Source: Myxococcales bacterium
GTDB taxonomy: Bacteria > Myxococcota_A > Polyangia > Polyangiales > Polyangiaceae
Length of the DNA: 35,849 bases
Direction: 5' to 3'
Assembly: GCA_021778125.1 (NCBI GenBank)
Contig: JAJYCT010000013.1
Span: 1 to 35,849 of the forward strand
Numbering within the stretch: position 1 is the stretch's first letter; the number at the start of each line of letters is the position of its first letter. Below are positions 18,933-28,124 of the stretch, in pieces. The notes beneath the pieces were generated by a model, which was not told the origin of the DNA, did not search any database, and saw only the letters and a program-made list of their open reading frames with translations. A program made the translations under genes and the position numbers.

Positions 18933-19292
18933 ATGGCAATGCGAATCGTGGGGCGAGAGCGCAGGAAGCTGCGCATCCGCCAGAGGGTCAGCGGGACTTC
19001 GGAGCGGCCGCGTCTGAGCGTGTTCCGCAGCGCGAAGCACATCTACGCCCAAGTCGTCGACGACGTCGCAGGGAAGACCCTCGCGCACGCGTCGACGCTC
19101 GCGCGCGACGTCCGCACGGAGGTCGCCGAGGCGACCAAGCTCGACGCCGCCAAGAAGGTCGGCCACAGCATCGCGAAGGCTCTCCTCGCCAAGGGCATCG
19201 ACAAGGTCGTCTTCGACCGCAACGGGTACCTGTATCACGGGCGCATTCGTGCGCTCGCCGACGCCGCGCGTGAGGCCGGCCTGCAGTTTTGA
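18933..19292 (+). CDS. rplR: 50S ribosomal protein L18
   Basis: L18 binds 5S rRNA with L5 and L25. The 119-residue sequence has '[35 protein letters not shown]', 'GKTLAHAST' and '[24 protein letters not shown]'. GTAGGAGACGACG precedes the ATG. A 68-bp gap with no clear signal separates it from rplF. Confidence 0.97.
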   Translation: MAMRIVGRERRKLRIRQRVSGTSERPRLSVFRSAKHIYAQVVDDVAGKTLAHASTLARDVRTEVAEATKLDAAKKVGHSIAKALLAKGIDKVVFDRNGYLYHGRIRALADAAREAGLQF

Positions 19293-19304
19293 TTGGAGAT
19301 CATC

Positions 19305-19850
19305 ATGGCTCTCGACCAGCTCCAGATCGACGAAGAGAAGCTCAAGGAGCGCGTCATCTACATCAACCGCGTCGCGAAGGTCGTGAAGGGCGGCCGGCGG
19401 TTCAGCTTTAGCGCGCTCGTCGTCGTCGGCGACGAGGCGGGCCATGTCGGCGTCGGCCTGGGCAAGGCCAACGAGGTTCCCGAGGCGATCCGCAAGGGCA
19501 ACGACCAGGCGCGCAAGAACGTGTTCCACGTTCCGCTCCATGGCGTGACCATCCCGCACGAGACCCTCGGACACTTCGGGAGCGGCAAGGTCTTCCTCAA
19601 GCCTGCGTCCGCCGGAACGGGCGTCATCGCGGGCGGCGCGGTCCGCGCCGTCGTGGAGAGCGCGGGGATCCACGACATCCTCACGAAGTGCCTGGGTAGC
19701 TCGAATCCGCACAACGTCGTGCGGGCGACGATCCAGGCGCTCAGGTCGCTCCGTAGCCTGGAGCAGTTCGCGAACAAGCGCGGTAAGCAGACCGAGGACC
19801 TCGTCGACCGCAAGTCGACGACGAACCTCCAGGCCGCGGCGCAGGGCTGA
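19305..19850 (+). CDS. rpsE: 30S ribosomal protein S5
   Basis: S5 takes part in decoding accuracy and the mRNA entry site. The 181-residue product has '[31 protein letters not shown]', '[19 protein letters not shown]' and '[32 protein letters not shown]'. GGAG at 19295-19298 favours the ATG at 19305; a TTG at 19293 opens the same frame but is less likely. Confidence 0.96.
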   Translation: MALDQLQIDEEKLKERVIYINRVAKVVKGGRRFSFSALVVVGDEAGHVGVGLGKANEVPEAIRKGNDQARKNVFHVPLHGVTIPHETLGHFGSGKVFLKPASAGTGVIAGGAVRAVVESAGIHDILTKCLGSSNPHNVVRATIQALRSLRSLEQFANKRGKQTEDLVDRKSTTNLQAAAQG

Positions 19851-19861
19851 GTGAGGTTGCC

Positions 19862-20053
19862 ATGAAGGCGAAGCTTCGCGTTACGCAGACCAAGAGCACC
19901 ATCGGTCAGCAGCACGGGATGCGCGTCACGATCCAGGGACTGGGTCTGCGCGGGCCGGGCAGCTCGGTCGTCGTCAACAACACCCCGTCGTTCCGCGGCG
20001 CCATCAAGAAGGTGATTCACCTCGTGCGCGTCGAAGAGGTGGATCATGGCTGA
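19862..20053 (+). CDS. rpmD: 50S ribosomal protein L30
   Basis: The 63-residue protein has the L30 motif 'LRVTQTKSTIGQQHGMRVTIQGLGLRGPGSSV' and ends 'AIKKVIHLVRVEEV'. Its end overlaps the rplO start by 8 bases, consistent with translational coupling. Confidence 0.95.
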   Translation: MKAKLRVTQTKSTIGQQHGMRVTIQGLGLRGPGSSVVVNNTPSFRGAIKKVIHLVRVEEVDHG

Positions 20054-20504
20054 TACGTTGAGCAAGCTCGCGAAGCCCGCGGGCGCCACGCGTCCCAAGA
20101 CGCGCCTTGGTCGCGGCGTCGGCTCGGGCCTCGGCAAGACCGCGGGCCGTGGCCAGAAGGGCCAGTACGCGCGTACGCGCGGCTTCAAGCCGCACTTCGA
20201 GGGCGGTCAGACGCCCATCCAGCGCCGCCTGCCCAAGCGCGGCTTCAAGAACCCGTTCCCGGCGCGCGTCGCCGAGGTCGTCGTGGGCGCTCTCGAGGTC
20301 TTCACCGCCGGCGCGAACGTCGACGAGCAGGCGCTCATCGCGCACGGGCTGGTGCGTGGCCGCTTCGACCGCATCAAGGTCCTCGGCGACGGCGAGCTGA
20401 CCAAGGCCGTGACCGTATCCGCGCACGCGTTCTCCAAGTCGGCGGCCGAGAAGATCAAGAAGGCCGGCGGCAAGGTCGTGCTCGTCGGAAGCGTGCAGCA
20501 GTAG
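20046..20504 (+). CDS. rplO: 50S ribosomal protein L15
   Basis: L15 assembles late in the 50S. The 152-residue sequence has '[26 protein letters not shown]', '[19 protein letters not shown]' and C-terminal '[22 protein letters not shown]'. It overlaps rpmD by 8 bases and precedes secY by 19 bp. Confidence 0.97.
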   Translation: MADTLSKLAKPAGATRPKTRLGRGVGSGLGKTAGRGQKGQYARTRGFKPHFEGGQTPIQRRLPKRGFKNPFPARVAEVVVGALEVFTAGANVDEQALIAHGLVRGRFDRIKVLGDGELTKAVTVSAHAFSKSAAEKIKKAGGKVVLVGSVQQ

Positions 20505-20523
20505 AAGACCGGCCAGCGCCGCC

Positions 20524-21864
20524 ATGTCTGCCCTCTCCGCCTTCGCGAACATCGGAAAAGTCCCCGAGCTCCGGAGGCGTATCCTCTTCACGGTCGTCCT
20601 GCTGGCGGTCTACCGCATCGGCGTGTTCGTGACGATCCCCGGCGTCGACCGGACCGTGATGAACGCCGTCATGCACAAGCAGGGCGGAGGGCTGCTCGGC
20701 CTGTTCAACATGTTCAGCGGCGGCGCGCTGGGCAACCTGTCGATCTTCGCGCTCGGCATCATGCCGTACGTCAGCGCCAGCATCATCCTGCAGCTGCTGA
20801 CGATGGTGTTCAAGCCCCTCGACGAGCTCCGGAAGGAGGGCGAGCAGGGGACGCGCAAGATCAACCAATACACGCGCTACGGGACGATCGTCCTCTCGCT
20901 GGTCCAGGCGTTCGGCATCGCCATGAGCCTGGAGGCGATGAACAACGGCGACCTGTCCGACTCGGCCGCCGTGGGCGACGTCGTGACGCACGCCGGGTGG
21001 GGCTTTCGCCTCATGAGCATCCTGACGCTCACCACCGGCACCGCCTTCATGATGTGGGTGGGCGAGCAGATCACGGAGCGCGGCATCGGCAACGGCATCT
21101 CGCTGCTCATCTTCGCGGGCATCGTCGACGGCATCCCCGACGGCGTCGCCGCGTACTTCGCCACGAACAAGGGCAATATCCAGCCGCTCAACCTCGCGGC
21201 GGTCGTGGCGATCGTGCTCGCGACGGTCGCGACGATCGTCTTCTTCGAGCGCGCCCAGCGCCGCATCCCGATCTACTACGCGCGCCGAACCGTGGGCCGC
21301 CGTGTCTACGGCGGGCAGACGGCGCACCTGCCCCTGCGCGTCAACACGAGCGGCACGATCCCGCCTATCTTCGCCTCGTCGCTCCTGATGTTCCCGGCGA
21401 CGCTCGCGAACTTCAAGGTGCCCGGGATGGCGCAGCTCCAGTCGCTCCTGCAGCGCGGGGACTGGGCGTTCAACACGTTCTACGTCCTGCTCATCATCTT
21501 CTTCTGCCACTTCTACACGGCGGTGACGTTCCAGCCGGTCGACGTCGCCGACAACCTGAAGAAGCAGCAGGCGTTCATTCCGAGCGTGCGCCAGGGCAAG
21601 CAGACGGCCGACTACATCGACTACGTGCTCACGCGCATCACGTTCGGGGGCTCGCTCTACGTCGCGGTCGTGTGCATCGTCCCGAGCATCATCAGTCAGC
21701 AGTTTCACGTGCCGTTCCGCTGGGGAGGAACGTCGATCATGATCGTCGTGGGCGTCGCGCTCGATACGGTCAACCAGATCGAGGCTCACCTCATCACGCG
21801 CAACTACGAGGGCCTCTCCGGCGGCGGCGCTCGGACCTCGCGAATCCGCGTGAGGAAGGACTGA
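20524..21864 (+). CDS. secY: Preprotein translocase subunit SecY
   Basis: SecY is the channel of the SecYEG translocon. The 446-residue protein has ten hydrophobic helices. The plug region is in '[34 protein letters not shown]' near 60-95, with cytosolic loops such as '[24 protein letters not shown]' and '[14 protein letters not shown]', and the tail '[10 protein letters not shown]'. Its place after rplO and before adk is the normal spc order. Start ATG at 20524 lacks a strong ribosome site but matches the family's N-terminus. Confidence 0.97.
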   Translation: MSALSAFANIGKVPELRRRILFTVVLLAVYRIGVFVTIPGVDRTVMNAVMHKQGGGLLGLFNMFSGGALGNLSIFALGIMPYVSASIILQLLTMVFKPLDELRKEGEQGTRKINQYTRYGTIVLSLVQAFGIAMSLEAMNNGDLSDSAAVGDVVTHAGWGFRLMSILTLTTGTAFMMWVGEQITERGIGNGISLLIFAGIVDGIPDGVAAYFATNKGNIQPLNLAAVVAIVLATVATIVFFERAQRRIPIYYARRTVGRRVYGGQTAHLPLRVNTSGTIPPIFASSLLMFPATLANFKVPGMAQLQSLLQRGDWAFNTFYVLLIIFFCHFYTAVTFQPVDVADNLKKQQAFIPSVRQGKQTADYIDYVLTRITFGGSLYVAVVCIVPSIISQQFHVPFRWGGTSIMIVVGVALDTVNQIEAHLITRNYEGLSGGGARTSRIRVRKD

Positions 21865-21867
21865 GCC

Positions 21868-22491
21868 ATGCGCGTCGTCTTCGTCGGTCCGCCCGCCTCG
21901 GGCAAGGGTACCCAGGCCAAGTTCGTCTGCGCGAAGTTCGGCATCGCCCAGGTCTCGACGGGAGACATGCTCCGCGCGGCGAAGACCGCGGGCAAGCTCC
22001 CGGCCGATCTGGTGGCGAAGATGGCGGCGGGCGCGCTGGTCCCCGACGACGTGGTCATCGCGCTCATCGACGAGCGCACCCGGGCGGCCGACTGTGCCCC
22101 GGGGTTTCTGCTCGACGGCTTTCCGCGCACGGTGCCGCAGGCCCGGGCGCTGGGCGACATGCTCACCGGCCGCGGGGTCGAGCGCGGCGCGGAGCTTTCG
22201 CTGGACGTCCCGCGCGATCTTCTGATCGAGCGTGCAGTATTGCGGCGAACCGACAAACGCACTGGACAGATTTATCACTTGAAGTATAGCCCTCCTCCCC
22301 CCGGCGCCGACCTCGAGCACCGGGCCGACGACCACGAGGAGGTCGTCCGCAAGCGCCTCGACACCTACGAGGCGATGACGGCCGACCTCCTCCCGTACTA
22401 CGCGGGCCTCGGGATCCTGAGGCGGGTCGACGGAGTCGGGACGATGGACGAGGTCACCGCGCGCGTCCTCGGGGCGCTCGGGGCGAAGTAG
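21868..22491 (+). CDS. adk: Adenylate kinase
   Basis: Adk interconverts AMP plus ATP with two ADP. The 207-residue enzyme has the P-loop GPPASGKGT (7-15), the AMP site 'STGDMLR', '[12 protein letters not shown]', and the LID region from about residue 122. The LID is short and lacks zinc-binding Cys. It ends '[15 protein letters not shown]', with the catalytic Arg conserved ('HRADD'). The LID codons (22234-22296) are strikingly richer in A/T than the rest of the gene. It starts 3 bp after secY. No map gene follows, unlike in many bacteria. Confidence 0.95.
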   Translation: MRVVFVGPPASGKGTQAKFVCAKFGIAQVSTGDMLRAAKTAGKLPADLVAKMAAGALVPDDVVIALIDERTRAADCAPGFLLDGFPRTVPQARALGDMLTGRGVERGAELSLDVPRDLLIERAVLRRTDKRTGQIYHLKYSPPPPGADLEHRADDHEEVVRKRLDTYEAMTADLLPYYAGLGILRRVDGVGTMDEVTARVLGALGAK

Positions 22492-22528
22492 CGAGAGCCA
22501 ACGAAGGAACCAGGAGACTTCTCTTTTC

Positions 22529-22771
22529 ATGGCCGAACGTCGCGAGCGAAAGGAGCCCAAGGGCGACAAGCTGGAGTTCGATGGCGTCGTCCAAGAGGCG
22601 CTGCCGAACGCGATGTTCCGCGTCAAGTGCGACAACGGGCTGGTCGTCCTCGCGACGATCAGCGGAAGGATGCGGCAGTTTTACATCCGCATCCTGCCAG
22701 GCGACCGCGTCACCGTCGAAGTGAGCCCCTACGACCCGAGCCGGGGCCGAATCACGTACCGTCACAAGTGA
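22529..22771 (+). CDS. infA: Translation initiation factor IF-1
   Basis: IF-1 occupies the 30S A site during initiation. The 80-residue OB-fold protein has '[65 protein letters not shown]', matching the family apart from a short charged N-terminal extension. It sits in the usual place before rpmJ. Confidence 0.96.
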   Translation: MAERRERKEPKGDKLEFDGVVQEALPNAMFRVKCDNGLVVLATISGRMRQFYIRILPGDRVTVEVSPYDPSRGRITYRHK

Positions 22772-22779
22772 GCTCTGTC

Positions 22780-22893
22780 ATGAAGGTCCGTCCGAGCGTC
22801 AAGAAGGTTTGCGACAAGTGCAAGGTGGTCCGCCGCAAGGGCGTCGTGCGGATCATTTGCGAGAACCCGCGCCACAAGCAGCGGCAAGGCTGA
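22780..22893 (+). CDS. rpmJ: 50S ribosomal protein L36, zinc-binding type
   Basis: This 37-residue protein starts '[21 protein letters not shown]' and has the CxxC-x12-C-x4-H zinc ribbon of type C+ L36. It stabilises 23S rRNA near the peptidyl-transferase centre. It is shorter than many gene finders' cut-off. It lies 8 bp after infA and 12 bp before rpsM. Confidence 0.95.
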   Translation: MKVRPSVKKVCDKCKVVRRKGVVRIICENPRHKQRQG

Positions 22894-22905
22894 GAGAAGA
22901 AGAAC

Positions 22906-23298
22906 ATGGCCCGCATCGCAGGCGTCGACCTCCCCCGCCACAAGCACATCGTCTTCGCGCTTCCGTACCTGTACGGGATCGGCAAGGCCGCCGCGCGCCG
23001 GATCTGCGAGCAGACCGGCATCGCACCCAACAGGATGACCGAAGAGCTCACCGAGGGCGAGATCCGCAGGATCCGCGAGGTGCTCGAGGCCGACTACAAG
23101 GTCGAGGGCGACCTGCGCCGCGAGGTGCAGATGAACGTCAAACGCCTGATGGACCTCGGCTGCTACCGCGGCCTGCGTCACCGCCGCGGGCTGCCGGTCA
23201 ACGGCCAGCGCACGCACACCAACGCCCGCACCCGCAAGGGTCCGCGCAAGGGCCTGATCTCCCGCGCCGCGCGCAAGTCCCCGACCGGAACGACCTGA
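22906..23298 (+). CDS. rpsM: 30S ribosomal protein S13
   Basis: S13 contacts S19, the P-site tRNA and the 50S. The 130-residue sequence has '[33 protein letters not shown]', '[34 protein letters not shown]' and a basic tail. It opens the alpha operon. Confidence 0.97.
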   Translation: MARIAGVDLPRHKHIVFALPYLYGIGKAAARRICEQTGIAPNRMTEELTEGEIRRIREVLEADYKVEGDLRREVQMNVKRLMDLGCYRGLRHRRGLPVNGQRTHTNARTRKGPRKGLISRAARKSPTGTT

Positions 23299-23319
23299 AG
23301 GTCCTAGGAGCCACTCGTC

Positions 23320-23760
23320 ATGTCGCAGTCGAAGAACAGCATCCCTCCGGGGCCCGGCGGTGAGGGCGGCGCGGCCGCCAAGCCCAAGGCCGCCAAGAAG
23401 AGGGCGAAGAAGAACGTCGCGACGGGGATCGCGCACATCCAGTCCACCTTCAACAACACGGTCGTCACGATCACCGACGTCAACGGCAACACCGTGGCGT
23501 GGTCGAGCGCGGGCTCGCGCGGCTTCAAGGGCTCGCGCAAGAGCACTCCCTTCGCGGCCCAGCTGGCTGCCGAGGAGGCCGCGCGCCGTGCGATGGAGCA
23601 CGGCATGCGGTCCGTCGCCGTGTTCGTGAAGGGTCCCGGCGCCGGCCGCGAGAGCGCGCTTCGCGCTCTGCAGTCGGTCGGGTTCAAGGTGACCCTCATC
23701 CGCGACGTCACGCCGGTGCCCCACAACGGGTGCCGTCCTCCCAAGCGTCGCCGCGTCTGA
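23320..23760 (+). CDS. rpsK: 30S ribosomal protein S11 with basic N-terminal extension
   Basis: S11 lies on the platform of the 30S. The core from about residue 30 is standard: '[33 protein letters not shown]', '[22 protein letters not shown]', '[19 protein letters not shown]'. The first 30 residues are a Gly-, Pro-, Ala- and Lys-rich extension. The length is 146 residues against about 128 usual. Confidence 0.97.
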   Translation: MSQSKNSIPPGPGGEGGAAAKPKAAKKRAKKNVATGIAHIQSTFNNTVVTITDVNGNTVAWSSAGSRGFKGSRKSTPFAAQLAAEEAARRAMEHGMRSVAVFVKGPGAGRESALRALQSVGFKVTLIRDVTPVPHNGCRPPKRRRV

Positions 23761-23855
23761 GGTCCGCAGTCCCGGCGCCACCGCGCGCCGGTCCGGGACG
23801 AAGCGCCCCTGGGGGCGTGTAAACCGGTCCTCGTAACCAGAGAGAGAAGACAGAG
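23761..23855 (+). promoter_or_regulatory. Possible structured leader before rpsD
   Basis: GTCCCGG (23769-23775) pairs with CCGGGAC (23793-23799). The next bases CGCCCC and GGGGCG (23804-23816) form a tight second hairpin. They lie between rpsK and rpsD, where other alpha-operon gaps are short. An S4-responsive leader is possible but not shown. Confidence 0.35.
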
Positions 23856-24485
23856 ATGGCTCGTTACAGTGGTCCCGTTTGCAAGCTGTGCCGCCGCGAG
23901 GCGATGAAGCTCTTCCTCAAGGGGGAGCGTTGCTACAGCGAGAAGTGCTCGTTCACGCGTCGGCCGTACCCCCCGGGGCAGCACGGCCAGGCGCGCGTGA
24001 AGCTGAGCGAGTACGCGATCCGCCTCCGCGAGAAGCAGAAGGTCCGGCGCATCTACGGCGTGCTGGAGCGGCAGTTCCAGAAGTACTACTTCGACGCGAC
24101 CCGCCGGAAGGGGCGCACGGGCGAGCAGATGCTCGGCCTGCTCGAGTCGCGCTTCGACAACGCCGTGCACCGCCTCGGGTTCGCGTTCACGCGCGCCCAG
24201 GCGCGCCAGCTCGTCCGTCACGGTCACTTCACCGTCAACGGCAAGCGCGTCGACATCCCCAGCTACGTGCTGCGCGCGGGCGACAAGATCGAGGTTCGCA
24301 CCAAGAGCCGCGAGATCAAGGAGATCATCGCCTCGCTCGCGCAGGTCGACAAGCGCCCCCAGCTCTCGTGGCTGGAGCTCGACAAGGCGAACTTCGCGGG
24401 CACCTTCAAGGGCGCTCCGGTTCGCGAGGAGATGAACGAGCCGGCGATTCGCGAGCAGTACGTCGTCGAGTACTACTCGCGCTGA
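23856..24485 (+). CDS. rpsD: 30S ribosomal protein S4, zinc-binding type
   Basis: S4 nucleates 30S assembly and is the alpha-operon repressor in E. coli. The 209-residue protein has a Cys zinc site near its N-terminus ('[23 protein letters not shown]'), as in Zn-containing S4. The S4 RNA-binding domain follows: '[40 protein letters not shown]'. The ATG follows a GAGAGAAGA-type site. Confidence 0.97.
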   Translation: MARYSGPVCKLCRREAMKLFLKGERCYSEKCSFTRRPYPPGQHGQARVKLSEYAIRLREKQKVRRIYGVLERQFQKYYFDATRRKGRTGEQMLGLLESRFDNAVHRLGFAFTRAQARQLVRHGHFTVNGKRVDIPSYVLRAGDKIEVRTKSREIKEIIASLAQVDKRPQLSWLELDKANFAGTFKGAPVREEMNEPAIREQYVVEYYSR

Positions 24486-24627
24486 GCGGGCTATCACGGC
24501 GCCGGCGTGCTATGCGCAGGCCGGCCGATGCAGCGTTTGCACACGGGCAGGCGACGGACGCGCTCGGAGAGCGGGTTCGAAGAGGACGTCGGGATCGCCG
24601 CGTGAACCTGGAGAGAAGAGAGACCAC

Positions 24628-25656
24628 ATGAGCACGTCCAACATCGTCACTCGTAACTGGCGCGATCTCATCCGCCCCCGCGGCATCCACATCGAGACCG
24701 AGACGCTCACGGACTTCTACGGGAAGTTCACGGCCGAGCCCCTCGAGCGCGGCTACGGCATCACGATCGGCAACTCGCTTCGCCGCATCCTCCTCTCCTC
24801 GCTTCAGGGCGCGGCCATCACGGCGCTGCGCATCGAGGGCGCGCTGCACGAGTTCACGAGCGTTGGCGACGTCGTCGAGGACGTCACCGAGATCGTCCTC
24901 AACCTCAAGGAGGTCGTCCTCAAGGCGGCGTCCGCGAAGACGTACAACGTCCGCATCGACAAGGAGGGCCCCGGCACCGTCTACGCGCGCGACATCCAGC
25001 TCGTCGACGGCCTGCAGGTGCTCAACCCGGACCACGTCGTCGCGACGCTCGACAAGAAGGGCCCGCTCGTCATGGACCTCACGGTCAACGTGGGGCGCGG
25101 CTACGTGCCGGCCGAGCGCAACAAGACGCCGGGAATGCCCATCGGGCAGATCCCGATCGACTCGCTCTTCTCGCCGATCCGCAAGGTCAACTACACGGTG
25201 ACCAACGCGCGCGTCGGTCAGATGACCGACTACGACAAGCTGACGCTGGAGGTCTGGACCAACGGCAGCGTGAAGCCGCAGGACGCGGTCGCCTACGCGG
25301 CCAAGATCCTCAAGGAGCAGGTCTCGATCTTCATCAACTTCGAGGAGACCGAGGAGACGCAGTACGCGCCGGCGGGCAGCGAGGAAGAGCCGCTCAACGA
25401 AAACCTCTTCCGCAGCGTCGACGAGCTGGAGCTCAGCGTGCGCAGCGCGAACTGCCTGCAGAACGCGAACATCCAGCTCATCGGCGAGCTGGTGCAGCGC
25501 ACCGAGCAGGACATGCTCAAGACGAAGAACTTCGGGCGCAAGAGCCTGAAGGAGATCAAGGAAATCCTGGCGAACATGGGCCTGTCGCTGGGCATGAAGA
25601 TCGACAACTGGCCGCAGATGCTCGAGCGCTGGAAGCAGCAGCAGCAGCAGAACTAG
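24628..25656 (+). CDS. rpoA: RNA polymerase subunit alpha
   Basis: The alpha subunit dimerises to start polymerase assembly. The 342-residue protein has the N-terminal domain ('[32 protein letters not shown]') and the C-terminal domain from about residue 260. In the latter '[10 protein letters not shown]' keeps the DNA-binding Arg (R265 in E. coli) and Asn, and '[14 protein letters not shown]' keeps the basic contact. The last residues are a short Gln run. The 142-bp gap before it holds nothing clear except the ribosome site GAGAGAAGAGAG. Confidence 0.97.
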   Translation: MSTSNIVTRNWRDLIRPRGIHIETETLTDFYGKFTAEPLERGYGITIGNSLRRILLSSLQGAAITALRIEGALHEFTSVGDVVEDVTEIVLNLKEVVLKAASAKTYNVRIDKEGPGTVYARDIQLVDGLQVLNPDHVVATLDKKGPLVMDLTVNVGRGYVPAERNKTPGMPIGQIPIDSLFSPIRKVNYTVTNARVGQMTDYDKLTLEVWTNGSVKPQDAVAYAAKILKEQVSIFINFEETEETQYAPAGSEEEPLNENLFRSVDELELSVRSANCLQNANIQLIGELVQRTEQDMLKTKNFGRKSLKEIKEILANMGLSLGMKIDNWPQMLERWKQQQQQN

Positions 25657-25680
25657 TTCGCACGAGGGATCGAGGAAGTC

Positions 25681-26235
25681 ATGCGTCACAAGAACGCGGG
25701 TCGAAAGTTCGACCGGAACACCAGCAGCCGTCGCGCGATGCTGCGCAACCTGACGGCCAACCTGATCCTGCACGAGCGGATCGAGACGACCGACGCCAAG
25801 GCCAAGGAGCTGCGGCGCGTGGCGGAGCGCCTGATCACCAAGGCGCGCCGTCTCGGCCTGGCCGCGTACACGCCGCAGCAGGAGCTCTCCGCGGGCGACC
25901 GCGCGAAGCGCCTCGCCGCGGCGCGCGCCATCGCGGCGTACATCCCCCGCTTCGGCGTCCGCGTCGAGACGGGCGGGGCGACCACCAAGGTCGACCTCGT
26001 CGAGAAGGTGCTGCTCGATCTGGCGAAGCGCTACGCCAGCCGCCCGGGCGGCTACACGCGCATCATCAAGTTCGGGCCGCGCCGCGGTGACGGTGCGCCG
26101 ATCTCGCTCATCGAGCTCGTCGCCGAGGGCGCCGAGGGTGCCGAGGGCGAGAAGAAGGGCGGCGCCAAGGCCTCGACCAAGGCATCCAAGAAGGCGACCG
26201 CCGCGGCCCCGACCGAGGCTGCCAAGGTCGAGTAG
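25681..26235 (+). CDS. rplQ: 50S ribosomal protein L17 with C-terminal extension
   Basis: L17 is the last gene of the alpha operon. The core has 'MRHKNAGRKFDRNTSSRRAMLRNLTANLILHERIETTDAKAKELRRVAERLI', 'KVLLDLAKRYASRPGGYTRIIKFGPRRGDGAPISLIELV'. An insert of about 20 residues lies in the middle, and the tail from about 145 is Ala-, Lys- and Glu-rich. Total 184 residues against 120-130 in most bacteria. Confidence 0.96.
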   Translation: MRHKNAGRKFDRNTSSRRAMLRNLTANLILHERIETTDAKAKELRRVAERLITKARRLGLAAYTPQQELSAGDRAKRLAAARAIAAYIPRFGVRVETGGATTKVDLVEKVLLDLAKRYASRPGGYTRIIKFGPRRGDGAPISLIELVAEGAEGAEGEKKGGAKASTKASKKATAAAPTEAAKVE

Positions 26236-26244
26236 CGACGTCGG

Positions 26245-27684
26245 TCAGGCGGCCGCCCGCGACCCGCGGCGGCCGCCCACGACGACGATTCCGCCAATCG
26301 CCAGCACGAAGACGACGGCCGCCGCGAGCATGCGCCACCCCCTGGCGCGGCTCGCGTCGAGCCGGGCGTGGATGCGGTCGAGGTCTGCCCGGGCGCGCAC
26401 GTTGCCCGGATCGAGCGCCAGGGCGCGCTCGAACGGCTCGGTGTCCGTGAGGCCGCGCGCGAGCAGGGCCTCGCCCTCGAGCGCCGCGATCTCGGCGCGG
26501 GCGTGCGCCGAGACGGGCCCGCCCTCGTCGACGCGCAGCGCCTTGCGCAGGTACGCGAGCGCGCCCGCGGGGTCGTCCTTCTCGAGCGACTCGGCCCACG
26601 CGACGTACGCCGGCGCCGTCTCGGCGCGGCGGTCGAGCATCGGCTGGCGGGCGAGGGCCTCGTCGAGGTCGGAGATCGCCTCCTTCAGGTGGCCGTCCCT
26701 CTGCTCGGCGAGGCCCCTGTCGAGCAGTGCGTAGACGTCGTGCAGCCGGAAGCGGTCGTAGGCGTCGAAGAGCTTCTTCGCGAGGTCGGCCGCCGAGATC
26801 CCCTCGGGCGGCGGTCCGCCCGTCAGCACGGCGTACGCCTCGCGCAGGCGCCAGAGGCCCTCCTGACCGTACGCGAGCGTCGCCTCGCGCGCGGCCGCGC
26901 GGACCACGACGCGGTCCGAGTTGGTGAACGAGAGCACGACCTGCATCGCGTCCAGGTCGTGGAGGTTCGCGTACGCGCGCAGGACGTCGGCCAGCGCCTG
27001 GTTGTCCCGGGTCTGCACGGCGTCGCCGGCGGTGCGCTTGCCCATGCCCTCGAGCAGGTTCGACGCCCACGTGCGCGTCTCGGGCGAGGGATCGCGGTGC
27101 GCCTCGATGAGCCCCGCCATGGCGCGGTCGCCGATGCCCTTGAGCTGCCTCCCGAGCTCGGGCCGCAGCGCGCCTCCGGCATCGGACGCGAGCAGGACGA
27201 GCTGGCGCACCGCCGGCGTCGTCGCCATGTGCGCGAGCGCGTGCGCGAGCGTCACGGACACGAGGGCGCGCGTCACCGATGCCTCCGGGCGCGCGGTGAC
27301 CAGCGCCTCGAGCAGGTTGAAGCCCGGGCCTCCGCCCGCCCGCTCGCGCGCCGCCTTCACGGCGCTGTACGTCCCGCCGTCGCCCGTCTTGCGCAGCTCG
27401 GCCAGCTTCTTCGTGATGGCAGGAAGCGCGCCCGTACCGGCGCCGACCACCTCCGCCACGGCCGCCCTCCGGTCGTCGATCGCGTCGTGGCCGAGCGGCG
27501 CGAGCATCGCGTCGAGCTCCGCGACCGAGAGGCCCGATTCGAGCGACGGCGCCGACGCCGGGGGCACGGAGGTCGACATGGACGCCGAGGGGCCGGGCGC
27601 CACGGGCTGCGCCCATGCGGGCGCCGCCCCCGCCAGCGCCGCGGCCACGGTCGAGATCTTCAGCCAGGCTCGCCGCGCGCTCAT
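26245..27684 (-). CDS. Exported HEAT/TPR-like protein with C-terminal membrane anchor
   Basis: The 479-residue product has a signal peptide ('AAALAGAAPAWA-QP'). Residues about 50-300 are helical, with short alpha-alpha repeats of HEAT type ('DRAMAGLIEAHRDPSPETRTWASNLLEGMG', 'SDRVVVRAAAREATLAYG'). Residues about 310-435 are TPR-like ('ALLDRGLAEQRDGHLKEAISDLDEALARQP'). A hydrophobic anchor (about 450-470) is followed by basic residues. Function is unknown; the layout fits a periplasmic protein-protein scaffold tied to the inner membrane. Its start is 43 bp downstream of the acylphosphatase gene, so the two may be co-transcribed. Confidence 0.75.
   Translation of the reverse strand: MSARRAWLKISTVAAALAGAAPAWAQPVAPGPSASMSTSVPPASAPSLESGLSVAELDAMLAPLGHDAIDDRRAAVAEVVGAGTGALPAITKKLAELRKTGDGGTYSAVKAARERAGGGPGFNLLEALVTARPEASVTRALVSVTLAHALAHMATTPAVRQLVLLASDAGGALRPELGRQLKGIGDRAMAGLIEAHRDPSPETRTWASNLLEGMGKRTAGDAVQTRDNQALADVLRAYANLHDLDAMQVVLSFTNSDRVVVRAAAREATLAYGQEGLWRLREAYAVLTGGPPPEGISAADLAKKLFDAYDRFRLHDVYALLDRGLAEQRDGHLKEAISDLDEALARQPMLDRRAETAPAYVAWAESLEKDDPAGALAYLRKALRVDEGGPVSAHARAEIAALEGEALLARGLTDTEPFERALALDPGNVRARADLDRIHARLDASRARGWRMLAAAVVFVLAIGGIVVVGGRRGSRAAA
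26248..26277. terminator. GC-rich hairpin at a convergent junction
   Basis: The self-palindromic GGCGGCCGCC occurs at 26248-26257 and again at 26268-26277, so a 10-bp stem with a 10-nt loop can form on either strand. It sits within the last codons of the minus-strand gene, just beyond rplQ, and may stop transcripts from both sides. There is no T-run. Confidence 0.4.
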
Positions 27685-27727
27685 CGACCGCCGGACGAAC
27701 GCCTCCCGTCGCGCCCGCGCTTCCGGG

Positions 27728-28006
27728 CTACTCCACGATGCGGAAGTCGTGGAATTCCCCGGTGTAACCGCGCCAGCGTACGTCCACGTCGTCGACCCTG
27801 GCCGCCGAGGGGCCGTGGTGCGCCCACGACACGATCTCCTTGATGGCGTCCTCCTCGCCCTCGGCGAGGATCTCGATGTTGCCGTCGGGCCGGTTCTTGA
27901 CCCACCCGGTGATCCCCAGCCGGCGCGCCTCGCGCTGCGTCGCCGCGCGAAAGAACACCCCCGTGACCCGCCCCCGGACGATGACGTGCACTCGCTTGGT
28001 CGACAT
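27728..28006 (-). CDS. acyP: Acylphosphatase
   Basis: Acylphosphatase hydrolyses carboxyl-phosphate bonds. The 92-residue protein has the family fold, with 'VIVRGRVTGVFFRAAT' holding the catalytic Arg (R20) and 'GITGWVKNRPDGNIEILAEG' holding the catalytic Asn (N38). The usual 'GxVQGVGFR' loop here reads 'GRVTGVFFR', with Gln-Gly changed but the catalytic Arg kept. It lies divergent from lpxC and upstream of the HEAT-like gene. Confidence 0.92.
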   Translation of the reverse strand: MSTKRVHVIVRGRVTGVFFRAATQREARRLGITGWVKNRPDGNIEILAEGEEDAIKEIVSWAHHGPSAARVDDVDVRWRGYTGEFHDFRIVE

Positions 28007-28068
28007 AAGCTGCCGGAACACGTGCGTAGCCCAAAGTCCGTCGTCACGGCAACTTCTGTCCGCCTGCC

Positions 28069-28098
28069 TTGACGCTGCCCTGGCCGGACGCCTACGAC
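28069..28098 (+). promoter_or_regulatory. Candidate lpxC promoter
   Basis: TTGACG at 28069-28074 and TACGAC at 28093-28098 are spaced by 18 bp, 27 bases before the likely lpxC start. The -35 is close to consensus and the -10 is weak. Confidence 0.35.
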
Positions 28099-28124
28099 CT
28101 GGCCCCGAGAAGGCGGCGGATCGG

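Noticed and set aside
21868-22906. Missing map between adk and infA as a deletion finding
   Set aside because: map is absent from this place in many bacteria, so it is ordinary variation, unlike the loss of rplC.
27728-28006. Acylphosphatase as a degenerate or inactive copy
   Set aside because: Although the loop reads GRVTGVFFR, the catalytic Arg and Asn are both present and the length is normal.
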